NCBI RefSeq assembly: GCF_030818015.1
Contig: NZ_JAUSZX010000001.1
Span: forward strand, 2,356,001-2,420,000
Direction: 5' to 3'
DNA length: 64,000 nt
DNA from: Arthrobacter globiformis
GTDB taxonomy: Bacteria > Actinomycetota > Actinomycetes > Actinomycetales > Micrococcaceae
A program made the position numbers and the translations under genes. Shown one piece after another: positions 9,532 to 18,285 of this stretch. Under the pieces are notes generated by a model. That model was given only the letters and a program-made list of their open reading frames with translations, was not told where the DNA came from and did not search any database. The first letter of the stretch is position 1. Each line of letters opens with the position of its first letter.

Positions 9532-9561
9532 CTTGAAACAGTGATGCGGCTTGAAACAGTG
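9532..9561. promoter_or_regulatory. Direct repeats, possible regulator sites
   Basis: CTTGAAACAGTG occurs at 9532-9543 and again at 9550-9561, 18 bp apart, just upstream of the dioxygenase ribosome site and within the 255-bp gap shared with the divergent LacI-type gene. A related TGAAACACCTCA lies near 9731. They may be half-sites for the regulator, but a clear LacI-type dyad is not seen. Confidence 0.35.
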
Positions 9562-9775
9562 TTCGCATGAGCGCCGGTGCGGTTTCCAGCTTCTTGCATC
9601 CGATGAGTCCAGCGCAACGCTGAAATCCCTCAAGAATCCATCATGTCCAAATTCGGATTCGGCGCTTTTTACACAGGGGATCGGATCTCTTGCCAGGTTG
9701 CGGGAACCGGTGCGAGAGTCTTGGTAGCCCTGAAACACCTCAGGAAAACTTCATTGACCAATCGCAAGGACCCCG

Positions 9776-10801
9776 ATGGCGCACCCGTACTCGGTTAGGG
9801 AAATCGCCCGCCAGGCAGGGGTCAGTGACGCGACCGTGGACCGCGTCCTTCACAATCGTCCGGGCGTGCGGCAAAGCACCGCCGGGCAGGTACGCCAGGC
9901 CATCAGGGATCTGGAGGCCCAGCGGCTCCAACTGGAGCTGACGGGGCGGCGGTTTATGATCGACGTAGTTGCTGACGCCCCCGTCAGGTTCACCACCTCG
10001 GTGAAAGACGCACTGGAATCGGTGCTGCCGCTGCTGCGGCCTGCAGTGTTCAGGGCCCGGTTCCACCTGCACGAGCAATGGAACGCCGAGGAATGTGCGG
10101 CCGAGCTGGACAGGATCGGCAAACGGGGCAGCCACGGCGTCATCCTCAAGGCTCCGGACGTACCGGTGGTTAGAGCTGCCGTGAGCCGGCTTGCCGAGGG
10201 CGGGATCCCCGTCGTCACTCTGGTCACCGACCTCCCCGCCAGCAGCAGGGTGGCTTATGTAGGCATGGACAACCGGTCCGCGGGGGCCACGGCGGCTTAC
10301 CTGATCCACCAGTGGTTAGGGATGAACCCGGGAGCGGTTGCCGTCACGGTGAGTAACGACTTCTTCCGCGGGGAGGAGGAACGGGAGATGGGTTTCCGTT
10401 CGGCCATGCGTTCCGTGGATCCCGGGCGGGCGGTCCTGTATCTGCCCGCCAGCGACGGACTGGATCAGACGGCGCTACGGCTGATGGGCGAAGCCCTGGA
10501 CGCGCACCCTGACGTCAGCGCCGTCTACTCTATCGGCGGCGGCAACGCCGGCATCATTCAAGCATTCGAAGCGGCGGGACGGAAACCGCATGTGTTCATC
10601 GGCCACGACCTGGCCCCCGACAACATCGCCCTGCTGCGCTCAGGCACCATGTCGGCCCTGCTCCATCACGATCTCAAGCAGGACATCCAGCGCTGCTGTC
10701 GAATCCTCATGCACGCACACGGTGCCCTACCGGAGGCCGACGCCGGCCACGCCTCCCAAATCGAAGTCATCACGCCCTTCAACATTCCCCACGGAGTCTG
10801 A
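9776..10801 (+). CDS. LacI-family transcriptional regulator
   Basis: The 341-residue protein starts with the LacI DNA-binding domain: YSVREIARQAGVSDATVDRV followed by LHNRPGVRQ, where the hinge helix would begin. The rest is a periplasmic-binding-like sensor domain (VTLVTDLPASSRVAYVGMDN, AGATAAYLI, VYSIGGGNAGIIQAFE, FIGHDL). The DATVDRVLHNR variant is common in LacI regulators of polyol and inositol catabolism. It is transcribed away from the PhyH-IolG-SDR operon and probably controls it, released by a sugar or cyclitol. The start ATG at 9776 follows CAAGGACCCCG. Confidence 0.9.
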   Translation: MAHPYSVREIARQAGVSDATVDRVLHNRPGVRQSTAGQVRQAIRDLEAQRLQLELTGRRFMIDVVADAPVRFTTSVKDALESVLPLLRPAVFRARFHLHEQWNAEECAAELDRIGKRGSHGVILKAPDVPVVRAAVSRLAEGGIPVVTLVTDLPASSRVAYVGMDNRSAGATAAYLIHQWLGMNPGAVAVTVSNDFFRGEEEREMGFRSAMRSVDPGRAVLYLPASDGLDQTALRLMGEALDAHPDVSAVYSIGGGNAGIIQAFEAAGRKPHVFIGHDLAPDNIALLRSGTMSALLHHDLKQDIQRCCRILMHAHGALPEADAGHASQIEVITPFNIPHGV

Positions 10802-11023
10802 GCCCGCCGTTCAGCCGCGATTTGCAGGAGGCGTCGCAGAAGACACGGTCAGGTGCAGGGCGGGTCAAAGAGGTCTAGCAACGGCATACGGCCCGGTTTC
10901 CTGACGGACGTTTCCGCGGGTCAGAGACGGAGGAGTGTCGTACTAAGCTCAACCTGACGTTTGTTGCCCTATTTCTTTTCTTGTCGGCGCCTTCTGTCAT
11001 CTGCTTTGAACGCTTCCCAATTG

Positions 11024-12427
11024 AACGCCTGTGAGGATTGGGGTGGCTGGTCTGGGATTGGCTGGCAGAGTAAGTGCAGGCCGTTCCACCCTGGCGGTCG
11101 TGACTCATTAAACGCTTGGCCCCGGCTCTTTCTGGGTGTCCTGTTATCGACATGTCCGTCTGCTGGGTGGGGCGGCCGGCACCTGCCCGGCCCACCTCGG
11201 TGACTTGATCAGAAGATTGTCCGCTCCGCACGGGGCGTGGCTCGTCACAGTGCTGTTCCGAAGTGACCTCTACCCGGACTGGTACCGGCCCGTAACGGCC
11301 CTGACCATGTCCGCGAAATGAGGAAGGTGCCAGAACCGCTATGACTATCGTTGCCTATTCCCACCCGTTTGTCGTGGGTGTCGACACCCATGCCCGGAAG
11401 CACGTCTTCGCCATCATCGCCGTGCCAAGCGGCGAACGGATCGACAACAGGGATTTCCCGGCGACTGGTGCCGGGATCAGTCGCGCTATAGCTTGGGTCG
11501 CTCGTCGCACCGAAGCCGATCTAGCCACTCTGTGGGTGATCGAGGGCGCCGCTTCCTATGGTGCCGTGCTGGCCGGGGCTGTTGCAGCCGCCGGTTACCA
11601 GGTCGCCGAAGCCACGCGCATGGATGCCCTGCCGCGTCGTGGGGTTGGAAAGTCGGATCCGTTGGACGCGCACCGGATCGCTTCTGCTGTCCTTTCCTTG
11701 GAAGAGGATAAGTTGCGCCGGCCACGGTTGAACGACGGGGTCCGCGCGGCCTTGCGGGTCCTGGTCTGTGCACGTCAGTCGATGACAACCGACCGGACCA
11801 GGACCGTGAATGCGTTGACCGCACTGCTCCGGACGAATGATTTGGGGTTGGATGCGCGCAGCTCGTTGACCGGGAGCCAGATACTGGAGGTGTCGCGCTG
11901 GCGGGCCCGTGAAGAACCTCTTGCGGTGTCGGTAGCCCGTTCCGAAGCCGTTAGGCTGGCTAAGCGCATCGGCGACCTTGATGCTGAAATCAAAGCAAAG
12001 GGCTACCGGATCACTGAACTGGTTGAGGTAAGCGAAGCCGCGCCCCTGCTGCAGGAAGCCGGCTTCGGACCTGTCACGACAGCCATTTGCCTCACCGCTT
12101 GGTCTCATCAGGGCCGGGTACGTTCCGAGGCAGCTTTCGCCTCCCTGGCCGGAGTCAACCCCATTCCCGCTTCATCCGGAAATACCGTCCGTCACAGGCT
12201 CAACCGCGGAGGCGACAGGACCCTCAATAAAGCACTGCACATGATTGCTCTAACAAGGATGGCATTCGATCCAGAAACCATCGCATACGTAGCCAAACGG
12301 AAGGCAGAAGGTCTAACCAAAAAGGAGATCCGTCGGTGCGTGAAACGCTACCTCGCCCGACGGATCTACCGCACGCTCAATGCCAACTGCCTCAAGCCAT
12401 CGCTACGTTGACAACCATAGAAGAGTC
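11024..12427 (+). mobile_element. IS110-family insertion sequence, copy 1
   Basis: Comparison with 13477-14873 defines the ends: similarity starts at AACGCCTGTGAG and stops after TTGACAACCATAGAAGAGTC. The element is about 1.4 kb, has a 320-bp leader before its transposase, and lacks terminal inverted repeats, as is normal for IS110. In this family the leader commonly encodes the bridge RNA. Confidence 0.8.
11341..12411 (+). CDS. IS110-family transposase, copy 1
   Basis: This is a full-length 356-residue DEDD transposase. VGVDTHARKHVFAI carries the first acidic residue, LWVIEGAASYG the Glu, and KSDPLDAHRIA the Asp pair. The C-terminal transposase_20 region shows GFGPVTTAICLTAWSH, FASLAGVNPIPASSGN and RLNRGGDRTLNKALH, including the conserved Ser. 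The N-terminus starts MTIVAYSHPFV after a GAGGAAGG ribosome site. It appears intact and may be active. It differs from the second copy (13787) at a few percent of residues, so the two arose by a fairly recent duplication or by two insertions of related elements. Confidence 0.95.
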   Translation: MTIVAYSHPFVVGVDTHARKHVFAIIAVPSGERIDNRDFPATGAGISRAIAWVARRTEADLATLWVIEGAASYGAVLAGAVAAAGYQVAEATRMDALPRRGVGKSDPLDAHRIASAVLSLEEDKLRRPRLNDGVRAALRVLVCARQSMTTDRTRTVNALTALLRTNDLGLDARSSLTGSQILEVSRWRAREEPLAVSVARSEAVRLAKRIGDLDAEIKAKGYRITELVEVSEAAPLLQEAGFGPVTTAICLTAWSHQGRVRSEAAFASLAGVNPIPASSGNTVRHRLNRGGDRTLNKALHMIALTRMAFDPETIAYVAKRKAEGLTKKEIRRCVKRYLARRIYRTLNANCLKPSLR

Positions 12428-12603
12428 TGTGACCGGCCTTTCGTCAACTTGAACGATGAGGAGTCCGGCGACCGGGGTTTGCCAGTGGCCCACGGCGCGG
12501 GCAATTCGGCTGGTGCTGCTACTGTCGACCAGTCGCGGCCGGGCCATGCCCGTCTTTCGCTGGCTGCGAGCGGGACATTCACCCCTCGTGGACCGGACAG
12601 GAG

Positions 12604-12999
12604 TCAGTGCTCAAGGTCCTCCGGATCGAATTGGCTCAGCGGAGACCCTCCGAAGTCTGCCTGGTCGTTCCTGCCCTCGGCCTCTTCGCCGGTGGGCATT
12701 TCGCCCAGTTCTGTGTCGGCGGCAGCCTCCTCCAGCGTCGGCACGTCCGTGGCGTGCTGGGTTTCGTCGTGCAGAGGCTGTTCGCTCAGGAAATCCTCTT
12801 CCTCTCCGGACACCGTATCGTCCTGCAGAAGAGGGTCCTCCTGTCCCCGGCCGGGGTTGGTCTCCGCGGTGCCAGGGTAATTGTCCGGTCCTCCGGAAAC
12901 AGGGCGTTCCAAAGCGGAAGCAGCATCTGGGCTCTGGTCAGTCGGGACGTCATCCCGGCGGGTATAGGGTGCTTGGTCGGGAAGCTGCTCTTCAGTCAT
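12604..12999 (-). CDS. Acidic, disordered-looking small protein
   Basis: The protein of 131 residues begins MTEEQLPDQAPYTRRDD at 12999 after GAAAGGCGCC; a longer frame to 13095 has no ribosome site. It is very rich in Glu and Asp and ends DPEDLEH, with runs such as VSGEEEDFLSEQ and no hydrophobic core, so it is probably unstructured. Similar acidic proteins of unknown role occur widely in Arthrobacter relatives. It lies between two direct IS110 copies with the small gene at 13171 and could be moved with them. Confidence 0.65.
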   Translation of the reverse strand: MTEEQLPDQAPYTRRDDVPTDQSPDAASALERPVSGGPDNYPGTAETNPGRGQEDPLLQDDTVSGEEEDFLSEQPLHDETQHATDVPTLEEAAADTELGEMPTGEEAEGRNDQADFGGSPLSQFDPEDLEH

Positions 13000-13170
13000 T
13001 TCTGGCGCCTTTCTTATCACCGGCTGTATAACAGGACAGCAAAGCAGGGGAGGCCCGGGGCCGGCCGTGAGCCTGACACCAGGATCTGGACGCACAATCT
13101 TCAGTCCGCAAGATCCCCAACCGTGCCTTGGGCGATCTTCCCAGAGGGAGGTGCGCGCCGGAAGACCCAG

Positions 13171-13371
13171 TCATGATCCTGCCTCGTTCCAGCGATAAGG
13201 ATTGATGCTGGACCTGCCCGCTTGGTGGCTGTTGTAGCCCTGCTGCCAGGCATCTTGGATTGCCGAAACCAGGTCCGACAACAATGGGTAGTACGGGTGG
13301 TCAGGCCCGATGTAAATCATCTCTTCCCTGGCCCGGTCAATGATGGCAAGGACGTCCTTCTCACTTCTCAT
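13171..13371 (-). CDS. Small hypothetical protein, 66 aa
   Basis: I chose the ATG at 13371 (MRSEKDVLAIIDRAREEM). The longer frame upstream runs into IS110 leader sequence and lacks protein-like composition. The protein appears mainly helical, with an aromatic PDHPYYPLLSDLV segment and an asparagine/histidine-containing tail. The family is not recognised. It shares the strand and the inter-IS location with the acidic protein at 12604. Confidence 0.5.
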   Translation of the reverse strand: MRSEKDVLAIIDRAREEMIYIGPDHPYYPLLSDLVSAIQDAWQQGYNSHQAGRSSINPYRWNEAGS

Positions 13372-13476
13372 TGCCGCATGGTTGCATGAAAGACCAACAC
13401 CGGCCATAGTCCTCCGAGATTCGCGAGCAGTTCGGCCAGTAATGGGGCAACGCCCCCGCGTTTCCGGAGAACTTAT

Positions 13477-14873
13477 AACGCCTGTGAGGGTTGGGGTGGC
13501 TGGTCTGGGATTGGCTGGCAGAGTAGTTGCAGGCCGTTCCGCCCCGCGGACGTGACTCATTAAACGCTTGGCCCCGTCCGGGTGTCCTGTTATCGACATG
13601 TCCGTCCGTTGGGTGGGCGGCCGGCACCTGCCCGGCCCACCTCGGTGACTTGATCAGAAGTTTGTCCGCCCCCGTGCGGGGCGTGGCTCGTCACGGTGCT
13701 GTTCCGAAGTGACCTCTACCCGGACTGGTACCGGCCCGTTACGGGCCTGAGCATGTCCGCGAAATGAGGAAGGTGCCAGTGCCGCTATGACTATCGTTGC
13801 GTATTCCCACCCGTTTGTCGTGGGCGTCGACACCCACGCCCGGAAGCACGTGTATGCCATCATTGCCACGGCCGGCGGTGAGCGCCTCGAAACCCGGGAG
13901 TTCCCCACAACGGGCGCCGGAATCAGCCGCGCCATCGCTTGGGTCGCTCGTCGCACCGAAGCCGATCTGGCCACCTTGTGGGTGATCGAGGGCGCGGCTT
14001 CCTATGGTGCCGTGCTGGCCGGGGCTGTCGCAGCTGCCGGCTACCAGGTCGCCGAAGCCACGCGCATGGACGCCCTGCCGCGTCGTGGGATTGGCAAGTC
14101 GGATCCGTTGGACGCGAATCGAATCGCTTCTGCCGTCCTTGCCTTGGAAGAGAAGCAGTTGCGCCGGCCACGGCTGAACGAAGGGGTCCGCGCAGCGCTG
14201 CGGGTCCTGGTCACTGCGCGTCATTCAATGACCACCGACAGGACCAGGACCGTGAACGCCTTGACGGCCCTGCTCCGGATCAATGATTTGGGATTGGACG
14301 CGCGCAGCTCGTTGACCGGAAGCCAGATACTGGAGGTGTCCCGATGGCGGGTCCGTGAAGAACCTCTTGCCGTCTCGGTGGCCCGCTCTGAAGCGGTCAG
14401 ACTGGCCAAGCGCATCGGCGACCTTGACGCTGAGATCAAAGCCAACGGCTCCCGGATCACCGAACTGGTCGAGGTAAGCGAAGCCGCGCCGCTGCTGCAG
14501 GAATCCGGCTTCGGACCCGTCACGGCAGCCATATGTCTGACCGCCTGGTCTCATCAGGGCAGGGTACGTTCCGAGGCGGCCTTCGCATCCCTGGCCGGGG
14601 TCAACCCCATTCCCGCTTCATCGGGAAATACCGTCCGCCACAGGCTCAACCGCGGCGGCGACAGGACCCTGAATAAAGCCCTTCACATGGTTGCTCTAAC
14701 CAGGATGGCATTCGACCCAGAGACCATCGAATACGTAGCAAAACGGCGAGCAGAAGGGCGAACCAAGAAGGAGATCCGCCGGTGTGTGAAACGCTACCTC
14801 GCCCGAAGGATCTACCGCACACTCAATGCCAACAGTCCCCAGCCATTACTGCATTGACAACCATAGAAGAGTC
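13477..14873 (+). mobile_element. IS110-family insertion sequence, copy 2
   Basis: Same orientation and structure as the copy at 11024-12427, with small differences in the leader. The two copies bracket about 1.05 kb (12428-13476), giving the shape of a composite transposon. Confidence 0.8.
13787..14857 (+). CDS. IS110-family transposase, copy 2
   Basis: This 356-residue transposase aligns without gaps to the protein at 11341 and keeps the same catalytic segments (VGVDTHARKH, VIEGAASYG, KSDPLDANRIA, NRGGDRTLNKALH). The substitutions are scattered and mostly conservative, for example HRIA to NRIA. It is full length with the same GAGGAAGG ribosome site and appears functional. Confidence 0.95.
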   Translation: MTIVAYSHPFVVGVDTHARKHVYAIIATAGGERLETREFPTTGAGISRAIAWVARRTEADLATLWVIEGAASYGAVLAGAVAAAGYQVAEATRMDALPRRGIGKSDPLDANRIASAVLALEEKQLRRPRLNEGVRAALRVLVTARHSMTTDRTRTVNALTALLRINDLGLDARSSLTGSQILEVSRWRVREEPLAVSVARSEAVRLAKRIGDLDAEIKANGSRITELVEVSEAAPLLQESGFGPVTAAICLTAWSHQGRVRSEAAFASLAGVNPIPASSGNTVRHRLNRGGDRTLNKALHMVALTRMAFDPETIEYVAKRRAEGRTKKEIRRCVKRYLARRIYRTLNANSPQPLLH

Positions 14874-14991
14874 GATAACCATGATTCAGTCATGCTGAGG
14901 CGCTGGCCCTATGGCTATCCTGGGCGAAGGTTCTAGTCATGGCCTCGTTGATTGTTTTGACTATGAGATGTTCGAAGGAGGCCGCAACGCT

Positions 14992-15342
14992 ATGACGTTC
15001 GTTGATTCCCAGCCCTTGGCTTGCCCCGCACAGAAATGCTCAGCCAACGTCGTGCGTCGCATTCCGGCTGAGCTCGGAAGCATCGGTGGAAGGCTGAATG
15101 ATGGAGGGCGAGGAGAAGGATTCCCCACGCCCTCCGGACTGTGCACGTCGCTGCCTGGTGCTCCAAAAGACTCAAAAAGAGGGTGTGCACAATGTGCACA
15201 CCCTGGGCTTCGGATTCGGTTGTACCGGCGTCGGACCGGGCCGGATTGGGGATGTTTTCGGGGGAGCGGCGGATTTTCAGGGGGAGCGGCTGGTTCGAGT
15301 CCCACCTCGGGCACGTGTTTTCCCTGTTCAGAGGCTTTTTAG
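14992..15342 (+). CDS. Small repeat-borne ORF (copy A)
   Basis: The frame starts MTFVDSQPLACPAQKCSAN after GAAGGAGG with eight-base spacing, and the same site precedes the matching frame in repeat B. The first 30 codons align without gaps to MTFNESESSACSVHHCSAH and share CSA and RIPAE. Later codons run through the hairpin and the tRNA-like segment, so the true product may be shorter, or the frame may be a leader rather than a protein gene. No family is recognised. Confidence 0.35.
   Translation: MTFVDSQPLACPAQKCSANVVRRIPAELGSIGGRLNDGGRGEGFPTPSGLCTSLPGAPKDSKRGCAQCAHPGLRIRLYRRRTGPDWGCFRGSGGFSGGAAGSSPTSGTCFPCSEAF
15181..15203. other. Perfect inverted repeat in repeat A
   Basis: Arms GGGTGTGCACA and TGTGCACACCC are separated by a single A. 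The matching element in repeat B has the changes C to G in one arm and G to C in the other, so pairing is preserved. This argues for selection on the dyad, as RNA hairpin or protein site. Confidence 0.6.
15292..15314 (+). other. tRNA 3'-end-like segment (copy A)
   Basis: The 23 bases start GGTTCGAGTCCCAC and end TCGGGCAC, reading as a T-loop, T-stem 3' strand and acceptor 3' strand. The upstream part of a tRNA is missing and the T-stem 5' strand does not pair well. It looks like an attachment-site relic or tRNA pseudogene tip. An identical segment sits in repeat B. Confidence 0.5.
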
Positions 15343-15370
15343 CCTCTAAGCGTGGACAATTTGTGCTGTG

Positions 15371-15394
15371 AAGGGCCCCTTCGGGGGCCTTTTC
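15371..15394 (+). terminator. Rho-independent terminator (copy A)
   Basis: AAGGGCCCC, a short TTC loop, GGGGGCC and a T-run form a classical terminator. It is preserved in repeat B with one loop change. A second small hairpin (AGAGGC...GCCTCT) precedes it. Confidence 0.65.
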
Positions 15395-16325
15395 ATTGGT
15401 GGCCGGTGCTGTGGCCTGGTGGCTCCTTCGTTGCCTGGTCGGCGGTCTTGGTGCTGGTTACTTGTTCATGGGCGTGACTGGCTGGGGCAACATGACCTGA
15501 GAAAAATTCTGGTGGGTTTTCTTTTCTTGGTTGTTGGGTGTTCACCAGGCTTCTCCTTATCGGTTCGTGGTTGCTGTTCTGCCTGTTCATGGTGGGTCTG
15601 GGGGAGTGCGGCATGACTTGTGCCCAGCTGTTCGAGAATCGCTTCTGCCGGACTCCCGACGCTGCTCTGACACCGGTTACGTGCCCGACTTGGAGCCGGC
15701 ATCGCCGTACATTTGGCCCATGAAAGTCACACCACCTTTCATCCTGCACCCTGTGTTTTGGGGACTTTACCTGTTCATGGCTACGTTTGGCGTCTACTGC
15801 ATGACGTCTGCACTCTCTTTGCGCGACGTCCAGTCTTTGGTCCGCTGCTGGATGGATGCTCTTTTCATATCCGTTCATGGCCAGCCTGCTAAGTGACTAC
15901 CTGACGGCGGTGAACTGTTGCCGCATCGAGACGCCAGCGTAAGCCGATTAGCTTCGTCATGGCGCTCTAACGTGTCTCACAATTACCGATGAACACACCG
16001 ATTCAACCAGAAGGTTATGCGACATAGTTACGAGCTGTGTAGCACCTTCGCTGCGCTGTGGTTTTGAGAAAACGGCCTTGTGGCTGGGTTGGGTAGCGGC
16101 GGATGATGGCGGTGCCGCGGTCGACGCCGGTGATTCTTAGTGCTTAGAGCCTGTTTATGAGCGTGGTGTGGAGGGCTTCCACGGGAACCGTGGATTGGTG
16201 CCGCAAGCCCAGCAGCAGCGGGTTTGAAGAGCCCGTTTAGTAGATTCCTGAATCATTTCCCCGCCCTTCCCGCGGCACCCGGCACCACCAGCCGGTGGTG
16301 TTGTTGCACCGGATGCGAGGAGTAG

Positions 16326-17578
16326 ATGATGGACATCGTGCACGAGCGTGCCGCCGGGATGGATATTTCCAAACGCGATGCGAAGGTCTGCATCCGGATA
16401 CCAGGAGCGCGGGCAGGAACGTCCAGTAGGACAGTGACCACATATGGGTCGACGACGAATGAGATCATGCGCCTGCGCCGTGATCTGGAGGCCGCCGCGG
16501 TGACCGTGGTGGTGATGGAGGCCACCGGCGACTACTGGAGACCGTTCTACTTCCTGCTGTCGGAGTCGCTAAATGTGCAACTGGTCAACGCTAAAGCTGC
16601 GCGGAATATCCCGGGACGGAAGAGCGATGTTGCAGACGCGACATGGCTGGCGGAGCTTGCCGCCCACAATCTGCTGCGGGCCAGTTTCGTGCCGCCCGAG
16701 CCGATCCGCCAGTTGCGGGATTTGACCCGGACGAGGTCGAACCTGACTCATGAGCGCACCCGCGAATATCCACGGCTGGAAAAGGGGCTGGAGGACTCCA
16801 GCATCAAGTTGTCCTCGGTTGTCAGCACGCTGAGCACCCGATCCGCCCGCAGCATCCTCGACGCTCTCATATCCGGAGAACGTGACCCGCAGACCTTGGC
16901 TTCGCTGGCGCACGCTCGATGGGCCGCAAATCCGCGGCGCTCGTCGAAGCCCTCACGGGGCGCTTCACCGACCACCACGCATTCATGGCGCGGCTGCACG
17001 TGGACCGCATCGACCAGCTCGAGGCGACCTCGAAGCCCTCGACGCCTGCATCGACACGGTGATGCAACCTTTCGCCTTGGCCCGGGAGAGGTGACCGTCC
17101 CCGGGATATCGAAGAATGTCGCTAACGTCATCATCGCCGAAGCTGGCGTCGACATGACCGTGTTCGACACCGCGGGCCACCTGGCATCGTGGGCGGGAGT
17201 GTGTCCGAGCCAGAACGAGTCCCCTAGACGAATCAAATCCACCCAAACCAGACCCGGCGACCATTACCTCAAAGCCGCATTGGGTATCGCGGCGCTGGCC
17301 GTCTCCCGATCAAAAACAACCTATCTCGCCGTGAAATACCGCCGCGTTCAATCCCATGCCGGTGCCCTTCGTGCCGTAGTCGCTCTCCAACACACGCTGC
17401 TTGTCATCGTCTGGAACATGCTCCACGACGGAGTCGCCTATGACGAACTCGGCGTCGATCATTACGACAAAACGAACCCCGACGCGCCAGGAAACGCCTC
17501 TAACGCCGCATGCTCTCGCTCGGATTCGAGCCCAACCTCACCCCACTTTCCGCAGGGAGGTCACCTTCGTTTTCTTAG
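16326..17578 (+). pseudogene. IS110-family transposase, frameshifted
   Basis: The N-terminal DEDD half is intact: AAGMDISKRDAKVCIR, VVVMEATGDYWRPFY and GRKSDVADATWLAEL. The reading frame then slips near 16915, where GRKSAALVEALTGRF continues in another frame, and again near 17035 (LEALDACIDTVMQPF). It returns to VTVPGISKNVANVIIAEAG and GHLASWAGVCPSQNES. A further slip near 17500 separates the usual LGFEPNLTPL tail. With at least three frameshifts it cannot make a full protein. It belongs to a different IS110 branch from the two intact copies at 11-14.9 kb. Confidence 0.85.
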
Positions 17579-17992
17579 TAGAATCGCCCGGTCGCGGGCG
17601 AACGCTTATGATTCCACGAAAATTGAGCCACTGCAGTCGAGGTGACTGCTCGGTCGGTGAGACGTCTCGTATCCCAAGGGATACGAGACGTGGGCAAAGG
17701 ATTGAGCAGGTGTAGGGTCGCGGCGATTGCTGGAGTTTCGTCGGCCTCAACCCAAGAGGGACGGTCCCCGACGGCAGCAAGGTGGGGGCATCAGGAGGTG
17801 CCTGCGCTGCGTCTTGGATAACTTTGGCTGTTTGCCTTCCAGCCGCCCGCCATTCCCTCACGGGTGCGCATCCGGATCAGGTCCCCGTCATTTCAGAAGT
17901 CCTCTGCACGGATTGTCAGAAGTCGTCGGCGCGGGCTCCTCGCGGTGCGGACGGTCGGATGTTCCTTTCCTCCCCGCGTTCGTCGATCTGTC
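17579..17992. other. Non-coding stretch with the first dispersed palindrome
   Basis: Apart from the palindrome at 17662-17691, nothing is recognisable. Short overlapping frames here lack ribosome sites and protein-like composition. Confidence 0.4.
17651..17691 (+). repeat. Dispersed palindromic repeat, copy 1
   Basis: CGGTCGGTGAG leads into perfect 14-bp arms: ACGTCTCGTATCCC at 17662-17675, spacer AA, and the reverse complement at 17678-17691. It lies just after the broken IS110 gene. Four related copies follow within 7 kb. Confidence 0.7.
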
Positions 17993-18285
17993 CTAGGGAC
18001 TTGCGGCCAGCCCCACTCGGACGGGGTTGGGCGGAAGGGTGAAGGGGTAGCTGCCGGTGAACGTTTCGGTGGCGGTGTTCAGGGTGAACTGTTCGGCGCC
18101 GCGGGCCTTACAGCTGGTTTGGGCGTTGGACGCGCTGACCTGGATCAGTTTGGTGTGTACCCGGGCCGGGTTGGGCGGGAGGACGATGTGGACGGTGCCG
18201 GTCAGGGATGCGAGGTTAATTGCCCCTGCAGCGTGAGAGGGTGCGGCCAACGTGCCGCTCAGGAGGGCAGCGCGTGCCTTTCAGG
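17993..18285 (-). pseudogene. Small secreted protein, start codon lost
   Basis: The frame reads as a signal-peptide-like stretch (ARAALLSGTLAAPSHAAG), then AINLASLTGTVHIVLPPNP and an extracellular domain ending NPVRVGLAASP. A stop codon sits immediately upstream and no ATG or GTG lies at the expected position; only an internal TTG at 18250 could start it and would remove most of the signal. It is probably a decayed gene for a small exported protein of unknown role. Confidence 0.4.

Larger units (their letters stand above)
14890..16030 (+). repeat. Repeat A, 1.1-kb composite unit
   Basis: This unit recurs in the same orientation at 44608-45770. In order it carries a small open frame with a conserved ribosome site, an 11-bp-arm hairpin, a 23-bp tRNA-3'-end-like segment, two hairpins resembling terminators, and about 600 bp of conserved sequence with no convincing gene. 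Identity is highest from the hairpin to the terminators and lower towards both edges. It ends near TTATGCGACATAG. No terminal inverted repeat was found. It follows the second IS110 copy directly. Confidence 0.75.

Noticed and set aside
15240..15320. An intact tRNA-Leu gene in the repeats
   Set aside because: Only the 3' segment matches. There is no D-arm or anticodon arm and the T-stem 5' strand mispairs.
15393..15878. A 161-residue minus-strand gene in repeat A
   Set aside because: The matching frame in repeat B is shorter and interrupted, the substitutions show no codon pattern, and no ribosome site is present.
15531..15896. A plus-strand gene in the distal part of the repeats (PPFILHPVFWG)
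   Set aside because: The frame is kept at both ends in both copies, but the middle differs by indels that change the frame; not enough for a gene call.
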